Shown here piece by piece: positions 1 through 6,691 of a stretch of 15,572 nt of DNA. Every line of letters starts with the position of its first letter. The stretch's first letter is position 1. The translations under genes and the position numbers were made by a program. The stretch comes from Candidatus Tenderia sp. (GTDB lineage: Bacteria > Pseudomonadota > Gammaproteobacteria > Tenderiales > Tenderiaceae), in contig JASBUE010000330.1 of the NCBI GenBank assembly GCA_030148045.1, positions 1-15,572 of the forward strand. The letters are read 5' to 3'. The notes beneath the pieces are model-generated. The model ran no database searches, was not told the origin of the DNA, and saw nothing but the letters and a program-made list of their open reading frames with translations.

Positions 1-725
1 ACGATGAATTGGTTGGTTTTCTTCGTGAGTCGCTTCGAAATTGCATCTAAGAAGCGGGTCGGGTCGGTTAGAATATCCTCGTAACGATAGTTCATTGCAT
101 CAGCAGATCTGGATAGCTGGGAATAGCCCTTTGTCTTAATATTCCATAGTTCAATCGGCCCCTGTAGTAGTGCAGGGGCATTGTCTCGTTTAACGGTAAG
201 CCAGGGTTCGGTTAGAAACTTTGAAAATGTCTTTGGGAGGTCGACGCCTAGGTAATCGTACGGTCTGCGAAACAAAGATAATGCCCATGCATAAGGATTC
301 TTTGTGACGGTAATAAACAATATATTATCAATGTCGGGTCTGCTTGAGATCGCCCCGAGTGGTGGTGTGGAGTGTTTCCACCCCAGGGTACTCCAGAGGT
401 TTCCCTGGAAATAGGCGTCCATCTTCAATTGTCTAATCCATAGCTGTTTGGCGGGATCTGATGTCATCGATTTGATTTCTTGCTCGATGGTTTCGCGATA
501 GCCCGGGCACGCCTCTGCTAATGTGCCCGGTATGGACTCGTAACTGAAATTTCGTTTCAGTAGTCGGTGGACAAAATGTGTGCCGCTATTTATTTCGCCA
601 TAGACTTTAATTAAAGTCTTTCTGCCATCGGGTGACGAACCGGAAATCGTTTCGTTGTTGTCCGGTTTGGCTGCCACCTTACCCAGGGACCGCAAGCGAT
701 TTCCCAGGGACTTTATGTTAGGCAT
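1..725 (-). CDS. Sulfotransferase-like protein, partial (C-terminus beyond window)
   Basis: An open frame of 241 complete codons runs from an ATG at 725-723 to the window edge with no stop, so the C-terminus is missing. Residues 40-60 (VYGEINSGTHFVHRLL) resemble the P-loop that binds the 5'-phosphosulfate of PAPS. Residues 139-151 (TVTKNPYAWALSL) fit the 3'-phosphate-binding strand and helix, with Lys where Arg is usual. Residues 213-222 (YRYEDILTDP) match the YEDLxxDP segment common in sulfotransferases. The expected role is sulfate transfer from PAPS to a sugar hydroxyl in the cytoplasm; the acceptor is unknown. The ATG overlaps the TAA of the upstream gene, which implies translational coupling. 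A GTG at 677-675 is a possible later start, but it would break the coupling. The match is to general sulfotransferase motifs, so the subfamily is uncertain. Confidence 0.72.
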   Translation of the reverse strand, partial: MPNIKSLGNRLRSLGKVAAKPDNNETISGSSPDGRKTLIKVYGEINSGTHFVHRLLKRNFSYESIPGTLAEACPGYRETIEQEIKSMTSDPAKQLWIRQLKMDAYFQGNLWSTLGWKHSTPPLGAISSRPDIDNILFITVTKNPYAWALSLFRRPYDYLGVDLPKTFSKFLTEPWLTVKRDNAPALLQGPIELWNIKTKGYSQLSRSADAMNYRYEDILTDPTRFLDAISKRLTKKTNQFI

Positions 726-2112
726 TAGTCTGCGCGACCCTGGTGAAGACTGCGTTAATTATCAAAGATTCTGTATTGTACCGGACCGGCCCGTCGTGAT
801 TAATTTCCTTTGCGCTTATTTTTATACTGTTAGCGACCGCGTGTCCGGCTGCGATCTCCCATTCCATAAACGGCTGCGCGCTTTGAAAAGCTTTTGCCGA
901 TCCTTCTGCTATTGTGCAGAGGGCGAGTGGCGCGCTTTCTTGAACCTCGACGCTGATATTGCTCGGAGTGCTGTGTCGGCCCTGTAATTGTGTCGAAATA
1001 TTTTCATGTGCAGCGAGGACGGGCAATGCATCGCAATGGATGTCGGCGATTGTTTCTAGTTTGATTGCGTTTTCATCGCCTACCTGCTTGTAGCTAACAG
1101 TCCCGTTTTTTGTGTAATACATCATGTCGCGTGACGGAAAGTAGACGACCCCCATACGTACAACACCGTTTTCGACCAGGGCGATGTTGATGCTGTAGGT
1201 CTCGTCACCATTTAGCAGTGAGTGTTCCCCCTCGAAAGTATCAACCAGCCAGACGTGGCTCCAGTTTTTCCGTTCGGAATAGGGGATATGCTGTGTTTTC
1301 TTGGATAGCACCGGGATAGAGGCGTTGAGGGCCTTGAGGCCGTCAACGATTGTATTGTAGGCGGAGTCAAGTTTTTTGGATAGCGCTTTGCGCCGATGTT
1401 TGACTATTGACCCGCGCAGCGGTCTGCTCAGAGTACCAATGATGCTTTGGTCTGGAGCGCTGTCGGGAAAAACTAGTTTGTCTGGTGCGGGAATCTTTTT
1501 GCCAGCTTCCCGGGCGAGCGCAACCACATCCTCCACTCTCAGCCATTGGATCTTGGTGACATTGGTAATGGGAAACGGCGAGTCCGGCACCGGCTTGTCG
1601 AGGAAGGCGCAGAGCTTGTCCCAGCCATCGCCGCTGCAGAGATCCAAAATCAGTAAGTTATCGGGCCTGTCTTTGAAATGCTCTTTCACTCCATTCACGA
1701 ATCGGTTGTAGCCCGATGTAAATTTCTCTTCGTCGAACCAAGCGCTGCCGTACATGTCGATGAACAAGTCATTGATCGCATCATGGCGCATCTCGGCATG
1801 CTTCTGATTGAACTGCTTTTTGCAGGACTTCAGCCATCCCTCTTGGTCGCGGACGGTCAGAATAAATTTGGCGTTGGGGTATTTGGCATCCAGCTCACGG
1901 TAGTAGCTCGGGATGGGGGTGTCGGTAAAGGCGTCGTGGCTCTCCAGTTCGTGCGCATCGATGCAGCCTAGGTCGCCGGGCGCGAATCGCGTGACGCCGA
2001 TATTGTCTCTGACGTTGTAGCCGAGCACGTCTAGCGCGGCTGCCAAGCTGGTGGTGCCGGTCTTGGATAGGCCGATACAGAATATTTTTGCTTCTTCGGA
2101 AAGTGTGCTCAC
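718..2112 (-). CDS. Sulfotransferase fused to a degenerate CysQ-like (PAP phosphatase fold) domain
   Basis: This is a 464-residue protein with a GTG start; an AGGA lies 9 bases before the GTG. Residues 1 to about 215 form a sulfotransferase domain of the Sulfotransfer_4 type: P-loop GLSKTGTTSL (14-23), DTPIPSYYREL (64-74) and FILTVRDQEGWLKS (83-96). Residues about 245-460 align with E. coli CysQ, the 3'(2'),5'-bisphosphate nucleotidase that removes the sulfotransferase by-product PAP. Matching segments are WLVDTFEGE (288-296), INIALVENGVVRMGVVYFP (308-326) and WEIAAGHAVA (418-427). Key CysQ residues have changed: SEE is SKK (270-272), DPLDGT is DTFEGE (291-296), WDxAAG is WEIAAG, and the TxAD segment is not recognisable. 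The second domain is therefore probably inactive or altered, perhaps a PAP/PAPS-binding module. Sulfotransferase assignment is firm, CysQ homology is firm, and loss of activity is inference. Confidence 0.85.
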   Translation of the reverse strand: MSTLSEEAKIFCIGLSKTGTTSLAAALDVLGYNVRDNIGVTRFAPGDLGCIDAHELESHDAFTDTPIPSYYRELDAKYPNAKFILTVRDQEGWLKSCKKQFNQKHAEMRHDAINDLFIDMYGSAWFDEEKFTSGYNRFVNGVKEHFKDRPDNLLILDLCSGDGWDKLCAFLDKPVPDSPFPITNVTKIQWLRVEDVVALAREAGKKIPAPDKLVFPDSAPDQSIIGTLSRPLRGSIVKHRRKALSKKLDSAYNTIVDGLKALNASIPVLSKKTQHIPYSERKNWSHVWLVDTFEGEHSLLNGDETYSINIALVENGVVRMGVVYFPSRDMMYYTKNGTVSYKQVGDENAIKLETIADIHCDALPVLAAHENISTQLQGRHSTPSNISVEVQESAPLALCTIAEGSAKAFQSAQPFMEWEIAAGHAVANSIKISAKEINHDGPVRYNTESLIINAVFTRVAQTNA

Positions 2113-2178
2113 GGGTTTTTATCCTGGAGGGTGGTCATGCACGCTTATTGGGTTTTTCTGGCTGATCACATGCTTAAT

Positions 2179-2199
2179 TTTTATTGAAAAACAATAAAA
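2179..2199. repeat. A+T-rich perfect inverted repeat (8-bp arms, 5-base loop)
   Basis: TTTTATTG (2179-2186) and CAATAAAA (2192-2199) are perfect complements around AAAAA. It lies 67-87 bases upstream of the minus-strand GTG. It could be a regulator-binding palindrome or part of the minus-strand promoter. It is too A+T rich for a typical intrinsic terminator, and nothing converges on it. Confidence 0.35.
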
Positions 2200-2358
2200 T
2201 ACATAAGGGTTGTTGCGGCGCTGGGCCCGGTGGCCGGAGTTATAGTTCTGAAACGAGTCGCTGTTAACTGAATCAACACCTTACACTAATTGCCGGGTAA
2301 TTTATGGTTCCAGGCGCATATTTTATGCGGCGTCGCCTAATGTTCAAAGTGTTTTAAG

Positions 2359-2390
2359 CGATACCTACATTAAGGATTTTGGCGGTATCG
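2359..2390. repeat. Inverted repeat CGATACC/GGTATCG in the operon leader
   Basis: CGATACC (2359-2365) and GGTATCG (2384-2390) are perfect 7-bp complements separated by 18 bases. The right arm lies inside the ops-like element. In RNA it could form a hairpin; as DNA it could be an operator. Function is not established. Confidence 0.3.
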
Positions 2391-2392
2391 TG
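2381..2392 (+). promoter_or_regulatory. ops-like element (RfaH-type antitermination)
   Basis: GGCGGTATCGTG differs at one position (T for G at base 8) from the enterobacterial ops sequence GGCGGTAGCGTG. In the known system the ops element pauses RNA polymerase and recruits RfaH to long polysaccharide operons. The CG/CG base pairs that would close a small non-template-strand hairpin are kept; only a loop base is changed. It sits on the coding strand about 205 bases before the first gene of a roughly 10-kb polysaccharide operon, which is where such elements occur. A single 12-base match can be chance, so confidence is moderate. Confidence 0.42.
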
Positions 2393-2596
2393 CTATTCAA
2401 GGGCCCGATTAAGCAGCCAGAAGGCATATTGAATCCAACAAATTTCCCACATAGTAACAATAGATTAGGTTAAAATGGCACAATTTTTCGTGGCTGCCGC
2501 CTGATGTGTTTGAGGCCTGCCGTGTGACAAACCGGAAATATTTTTTCTTCAGATGGGGCACCCCCCCTCCGCATAAAGATCAACAAAGTAGTCGGT

Positions 2597-3676
2597 ATGA
2601 ATAAAAAAGCTCGCGCCATCGCCTTCCACTTGCCCCAGTTTCACCCGATCCCCGAAAACGATGAGTGGTGGGGCAGGGGGTTCACCGAATGGACCAACAC
2701 CGCCAAGGCCAAGCCCTTGTATCGGGGTCACTATCAACCCCATGTGCCCGCGGACCTGGGGTTTTACGATTTGCGTCTACCGGAGGCCCGTGCCGCTCAG
2801 GCCGAGTTGGCCCGCGAATATGGAGTGGAAGGCTTTTGTTATTACCACTACTGGCTCGGCGGCGGTCGTCGCATGCTGGAGCTGCCGGTAAATGAAATCC
2901 TGGCCTCAGGGGAGCCGGACTTTCCTTTCTGTTTGTGCTGGGCCAACCATAGTTGGAACAGTATTTGGCAAGGCTGTCCGGATCGCATCCTGGTGGAGCA
3001 GACCTACCCCGGTATGGAAGATCATGCCGCCCATTTCGATTTCTTGTTGAAGGCGTTTTCCGACCCGCGCTACATCACGGTGGACGGCAAGCCCTTGTTC
3101 ATGGTCTATCGCCCGGATGACATTCCGGATGTTGTGCGTGTTACCGACTATTGGCGCGAACGGGCCCGGCAGGCGGGCTTGAAGGGACTGCACCTGGTGG
3201 GGGTCTCGCACTTCAATCCGGGCTGGGATCCGCGCGAATGCGGTTTCGATGCCTGCATGATGCAGAAACTGCCGCCCCGTAATGGGCGGGTGCCGGGCAA
3301 ATTTCTGGATGCAAAGCTGAAGGTGTTGCTGGGTCGCGGCGCGCATCAGCTGTCTATTTATGAATATGAGGAGATGCTGCCCTTTCTGCTGCGCCGCGAT
3401 GCCACCGACTTTGTTGATTATCCCTGTGTGTTGCCGAACTGGGACAATACCCCTCGCGCGGGTATGAACGGTTTGGTGTTCCACGGCTCCACGCCCGAGC
3501 TGTTCGTGCGTCTTCTTGAAGATGCGCTGGGTAAAGTGGAACAACATCCCACGGATCAGAAAATACTTTTTATAAAGGCATGGAACGAGTGGGCGGAGGG
3601 TAATCACCTTGAGCCGGATCTCAAGTTTGGCAGGGCGTACCTTGAGGTGTTGCAGAAGGTTATCGGGGGTGAATGA
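2597..3676 (+). CDS. WbsX-family glycan enzyme (GH99-like domain)
   Basis: This 359-residue protein spans a whole WbsX-type domain, a family found in O-antigen and capsule clusters and related in fold to GH99 endo-mannosidases. Hallmarks are AIAFHLPQFHPIPENDEWWG (7-26), GFTEWTNTAKAKPLYRGHYQ (28-47), DLGFYDLR (53-60), CYYHYWLGGGRRMLE (81-95), CWANHSW (114-120) and the C-terminal KAWNEWAEGNHLEPD (327-341). The family is often called glycosyltransferase, but biochemical proof is thin; some members may be hydrolases or transglycosylases. No signal peptide is seen, so it should be cytoplasmic. It is the first gene of the plus-strand operon. No strong Shine-Dalgarno sequence precedes the ATG; the start is chosen because the conserved block begins at residue 7. 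Confidence 0.88.
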   Translation: MNKKARAIAFHLPQFHPIPENDEWWGRGFTEWTNTAKAKPLYRGHYQPHVPADLGFYDLRLPEARAAQAELAREYGVEGFCYYHYWLGGGRRMLELPVNEILASGEPDFPFCLCWANHSWNSIWQGCPDRILVEQTYPGMEDHAAHFDFLLKAFSDPRYITVDGKPLFMVYRPDDIPDVVRVTDYWRERARQAGLKGLHLVGVSHFNPGWDPRECGFDACMMQKLPPRNGRVPGKFLDAKLKVLLGRGAHQLSIYEYEEMLPFLLRRDATDFVDYPCVLPNWDNTPRAGMNGLVFHGSTPELFVRLLEDALGKVEQHPTDQKILFIKAWNEWAEGNHLEPDLKFGRAYLEVLQKVIGGE

Positions 3677-3677
3677 G

Positions 3678-3692
3678 GGCGGCGTTGCCGCC
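3678..3692 (+). other. Small G+C hairpin between the first two operon genes
   Basis: GGCGGC (3678-3683) and GCCGCC (3687-3692) can pair around a GTT loop, starting 2 bases after the WbsX stop codon. There is no T-run after it, so it is not a standard terminator. It could slow 3' decay of the upstream message or tune polar expression, but this is speculative. Confidence 0.28.
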
Positions 3693-3717
3693 GCCTTGAA
3701 TGCCGGATATGTGAATT

Positions 3718-4833
3718 ATGAGCACGGATAAGCGCTGTTTGTACGCCAAATTTTTGGGAAAGGATATCCTGCTCGAACAGGGTAGGTTGTTGTTTTCCCT
3801 GCTTAACGCTTTTTCCGGGGCGGGTTACCACATCAAGCTCCATGACAACCTGGATGCCGGGCAACTGGAGAAGTACGGCCAAATGGCCCTTGAACTGGCG
3901 AATGTGTCGCTCACGGATCAATTGCCACAGGAGACTACCGGATGTTTCTATCTCTTCGACGAGGAGGATGAGGCGCTGGCGCGCATGCCTTGGAAAAAGA
4001 AGGTCCAGGTTCGATTCGATGTCTTTTCCCCTTACTGGTTCAAGCAGCCCGTCATCATGCCGTTTACCGTGCATCCGGTACATGCGGTGCGCAATTACGA
4101 GACCAGGCTTGACGAATACCGGAGTGCAGATAAAAACATCAGGGTATTTTTCTCGGGCGATACCAAGGGCTATGTCCGTAACCGGGTGCGGTATCCGAAA
4201 CCCAAGCTGCCGCGGCTGGAGATCATTAACACGCTGGTTGAGCGGCTGGGCGAGGAAACGGTTGTAATTAAGGATCTGTCGGCGCTTGAGCGAATGGCGC
4301 AGGCTTACACAAATAAGTGTGTCATTGTCGATACCGGCGAGATATGGGTGGATGATCGGTTCTGGTTCGATAATCTGGCGCGGGCGGATTTCTTTCTCAG
4401 TCCGCCGGGCTATGTCATGCCCATGTGTCACAATATTGTCGAGGCGATGGCCGTCGGGGCGGTTCCCATTACCAACTATCCGGAATGGTTGGACCCCGCC
4501 CTGACGGATATGAAGAATTGTATCGCCTTCGACGGCAAGGCCGATCTGGAAGACAAGATCAGGCGCGCGCTCGCCATGGACCGCGATCGGATTTCCGAAA
4601 TGAGGGCCAATGCGATCGAATATTACGAGTCTTATCTCAAGCCGGATTTTATGGTGCGCAGGGTCGAGTCCTACAAAGATGACCATGTCACCGTGCTCAT
4701 GCTTACAGAAGGGAACATGGCCAAGAACGCCAAACGCTTGGGTAAGCATTCCGTGTTGATGCGCGGCACTACCGGTAGTGATGATGCCCCGGGTTGGAGA
4801 GGCCTTTTGGCCAGCCTGTTTCCGGGTGCATGA
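3718..4833 (+). CDS. Putative glycosyltransferase, exostosin/GT47-like C-terminal block
   Basis: This 371-residue soluble protein lies between WbsX and GT2 genes. Residues 222-280 (ADFFLSPPGYVMPMCHNIVE, then AMAVGAVPITNY and a downstream DLEDKIRRAL helix) resemble the nucleotide-sugar-binding C-terminal half of GT-B enzymes, especially exostosin-like proteins, where a conserved Glu follows the Gly-rich turn and a G-x-V/I-P-I strand comes next. The N-terminal half (1-200) carries no motif I recognise; it includes an acidic patch DEEDE at 81-85. The last 50 residues look like a loosely structured tail. The role is presumably addition of one sugar to the repeat unit, with donor and acceptor unknown. 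The start has only a weak GGA about 10 bases upstream. Another GT-B family is possible. Confidence 0.68.
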   Translation: MSTDKRCLYAKFLGKDILLEQGRLLFSLLNAFSGAGYHIKLHDNLDAGQLEKYGQMALELANVSLTDQLPQETTGCFYLFDEEDEALARMPWKKKVQVRFDVFSPYWFKQPVIMPFTVHPVHAVRNYETRLDEYRSADKNIRVFFSGDTKGYVRNRVRYPKPKLPRLEIINTLVERLGEETVVIKDLSALERMAQAYTNKCVIVDTGEIWVDDRFWFDNLARADFFLSPPGYVMPMCHNIVEAMAVGAVPITNYPEWLDPALTDMKNCIAFDGKADLEDKIRRALAMDRDRISEMRANAIEYYESYLKPDFMVRRVESYKDDHVTVLMLTEGNMAKNAKRLGKHSVLMRGTTGSDDAPGWRGLLASLFPGA

Positions 4834-4876
4834 TCGGGGCTGGCATCCAATGTGGCGAATGGATATATAAGAGTTG

Positions 4877-5845
4877 ATGGCGGACGATACTAAAAACGCA
4901 CTTATCTCGGTAATCATGCCTTGCTACAACGCGGCTGCGTATGTGGAAGAAGCGATAGTCAGCGTATTGGAGCAAACCTATCCCCATAACGAGGTCATTG
5001 TGGTCGATGATGGCTCGCAGGACGCGTCGCGCGAGATCGTGACGCGCCTGGGTGAGGCCCATCCGGGTCGTATCCGGCTTTATCAGCAGGACCGTAAGGG
5101 GCCGTATCCCGCCAGAAATCTCGGACTGAGCCATGCCCGGGGGGAGTTCGTTGCGTTTCTCGATGCCGATGACTGGTGGCGGGAGGATTGTCTTGAAGTA
5201 CTGCTCGCGGCGCTCAGGGATAACGACGCCGACTTGAGTTATTGCGGCTGGCAGAACGTGGGCGAGCGCGCCGCCAACTCCGAGCCATATATCCCGCCAG
5301 CCTATGAATCCGAGGATGCGGCGGCCCATTTTTTGCGCGGTTGCCCCTGGCCCATCCATGCTGCGCTGGTCAGGCGTTCGGTGCTGGATGCCGTCGGCGG
5401 CTTTTCTGAGCGGCGCTTTTCCTCCATGGATTATGACCTGTGGTTGCGTATTTTCGGACATACCCAGAAGATTGTCCGGGCGCCGGAGGTGTTGGCATTT
5501 TATCGCTGGCATGGCAGTGGCCAGATTTCCGCGACCAAATGGCGTCAGGTGCTCGATGCGGTGGAGGTGCGGCGTGACTTCATCGAGTCGTTTCCCGGCT
5601 TGGTCGATCATCTGGGCAAAGAACGCCTGGAGGAGCTGGTCGACGGGCAGCTGCTCAAGGAGGGGTATCGGGCCTATTGGCGCCGGGATTTGGTCAACGC
5701 TCGGCGACTGTTTGCCCTGTCCCTGAGGCATCGTGCCTGGAAGGCCAGGGATTTGAAGTATCTCGTTCCCGCCTTACTTCCCGAGTTTTTGTTTGCCAAG
5801 CTGGTGGGGGTTGTCGATAGAAAACGTGGAGACGAGCGGGCATGA
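4877..5845 (+). CDS. Family 2 glycosyltransferase (GT-A fold)
   Basis: This 322-residue protein has a standard GT2 N-terminal domain: ISVIMPCYNAA (10-20), VVDDGS (42-47) for the nucleotide, ARNLGLSHARGE (79-90) and the metal-binding DADD (96-99). MDYDLWLR (184-191) supplies the likely catalytic Asp, and FYRWHGSGQIS (209-219) closes the domain. Residues 225-322 are a helical, basic tail with no clear membrane segment. It would transfer a sugar from an NDP-sugar in the cytoplasm. Two starts are possible: TTG at 4874 directly before ATG at 4877. I prefer the ATG, which has GGATATATAAGAG just upstream. Its TGA overlaps the next ATG (ATGA at 5842-5845), so the deacetylase is translationally coupled to it. 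Confidence 0.9.
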   Translation: MADDTKNALISVIMPCYNAAAYVEEAIVSVLEQTYPHNEVIVVDDGSQDASREIVTRLGEAHPGRIRLYQQDRKGPYPARNLGLSHARGEFVAFLDADDWWREDCLEVLLAALRDNDADLSYCGWQNVGERAANSEPYIPPAYESEDAAAHFLRGCPWPIHAALVRRSVLDAVGGFSERRFSSMDYDLWLRIFGHTQKIVRAPEVLAFYRWHGSGQISATKWRQVLDAVEVRRDFIESFPGLVDHLGKERLEELVDGQLLKEGYRAYWRRDLVNARRLFALSLRHRAWKARDLKYLVPALLPEFLFAKLVGVVDRKRGDERA

Positions 5846-6630
5846 AGCAGGCGGAGCGTGTTCTGGTATTGATGTATCACCGCATCGGTGAGGCGCATAA
5901 CGATTGGGAGCGGCGCTACTGCGTGTCGCCGGAGCTGTTCGCCGCGCAGATGGAAAGACTCGCGGCGAAGGGCATGCAGGCCTGCGGCCTGGACGATTTC
6001 TTCGCCTGGCTGGCGGGCGACAAGCCGCTGCCGGAAGGCAGTTTTCTGCTCACCTTCGATGACGGATTCCTGGGGGTCTACGAACATGGGGCGCCTCTGT
6101 TGCGCGACATGAACTGGCCGGCCACGGTATTTCTGGTCAGTCAGCTCATTGGCAAGCGGGACGAATGGTGTCGCAGCCAAAACCCCGGCGGCGACACCTA
6201 TCCGCTGATGACACAAGAGCATATCGAAGCGTTGCGCGGCATGGGCTTTAGCTTTCAGTCGCATACCCGGCTGCACGCCGATCTCCCCACCCTCTCGGAT
6301 GAACAGTTGGCCGATGAGCTGGGCGGCTCGCGCCGGGATCTGGAGGCATTATTGGGGCAACCGGTCCCTTATCTGGCGTATCCCTACGGCCGCTACGACG
6401 AGCGCGTCCTGAACGCCGCGCGGGAGGCGGGCTATCAGGCCGCATTTTCCGTGCAACCGGGTTTCAACCGCCGCGATGTCCACCCCTATCGTATCCGTCG
6501 TCTGGATGTGTTCGGCACCGACACCCCGGCCATGTTGCTGCGCAAGATGTATTACGGTGCAAACGACGGTTCTTGGCGCCAGACTCTGCGCTATTACGGC
6601 GGTCGGGTGAAAAGCCGCTTGGGGTTATGA
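5842..6630 (+). CDS. Polysaccharide deacetylase (NodB domain, CE4 family)
   Basis: This 262-residue protein begins with VLVLMYHRIGE (7-17), typical of this family. It has the CE4 motifs in order: TFDDG (71-75), with the catalytic-base and metal Asp pair; SHTRLH (140-145), with the two metal His residues H141 and H145; and YPYG (180-183). The later segment YRIRRLDV (216-223) is also commonly conserved. It should remove an acetyl group from an N-acetylated sugar using a divalent metal. No signal peptide or membrane segment is seen, so it probably acts on a cytoplasmic lipid-linked intermediate. It overlaps the upstream GT2 by four bases. All motif residues are present, so it is predicted active. 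Confidence 0.92.
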   Translation: MKQAERVLVLMYHRIGEAHNDWERRYCVSPELFAAQMERLAAKGMQACGLDDFFAWLAGDKPLPEGSFLLTFDDGFLGVYEHGAPLLRDMNWPATVFLVSQLIGKRDEWCRSQNPGGDTYPLMTQEHIEALRGMGFSFQSHTRLHADLPTLSDEQLADELGGSRRDLEALLGQPVPYLAYPYGRYDERVLNAAREAGYQAAFSVQPGFNRRDVHPYRIRRLDVFGTDTPAMLLRKMYYGANDGSWRQTLRYYGGRVKSRLGL

Positions 6631-6646
6631 GGCTGGGGGCGCGCAC

Positions 6647-6661
6647 ATGACGACGACATAA
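6647..6661 (+). other. ATG plus four codons and in-frame TAA ahead of the GT2 gene
   Basis: ATG ACG ACG ACA TAA lies in the same frame as the GT2 gene starting at 6692, 45 bases downstream. A G-rich sequence about 6 bases before this ATG could act as Shine-Dalgarno. The TAA is followed by a run that makes seven A in total (6660-6666). A simple length change in the A-run would not link this ATG to the gene, because the ATG is already in frame; a base substitution explains the stop better. Confidence 0.6.
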
Positions 6662-6691
6662 AAAAACCAAGTCGACACTCCGCTGATAACG

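Larger units (their letters stand above)
2113..2596. promoter_or_regulatory. Divergent A+T-rich control region
   Basis: About 480 bases without a convincing gene separate the minus-strand sulfotransferases from the plus-strand operon, so promoters for both directions should lie here. I could not assign a full -35/-10 pair with confidence. Isolated -10-like hexamers on the plus strand are TATAGT (2241-2246) and TAAAAT (2471-2476), both without a good -35 at the right distance. The region also holds an 8-bp A+T inverted repeat, a 7-bp inverted repeat and an ops-like element, listed separately. Confidence 0.55.

Noticed and set aside
2179..2199. Intrinsic terminator at the A+T inverted repeat
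   Set aside because: The stem has a single G-C pair, and the repeat lies between divergent starts where no transcript needs to end.
2476..2490. Possible sigma-54 promoter TGGCACAATTTTTCG ahead of the operon
   Set aside because: The -24 part fits, but the -12 part reads TTCG in place of TTGC, so the required GC is missing.
3604..4917. Long minus-strand open frame (437 codons) opposite the putative glycosyltransferase; similar long antisense frames at 4769-5731 and 7658-8692
   Set aside because: They lie opposite genes with clear motifs, show no domain of their own, and arise from G+C-rich codon bias.
6660..6666. Length change in the seven-A run as the cause of the early GT2 stop
   Set aside because: ATG 6647 is already in frame with the gene body and the stop precedes most of the run; adding or removing an A would break the frame, and no other upstream start fits.
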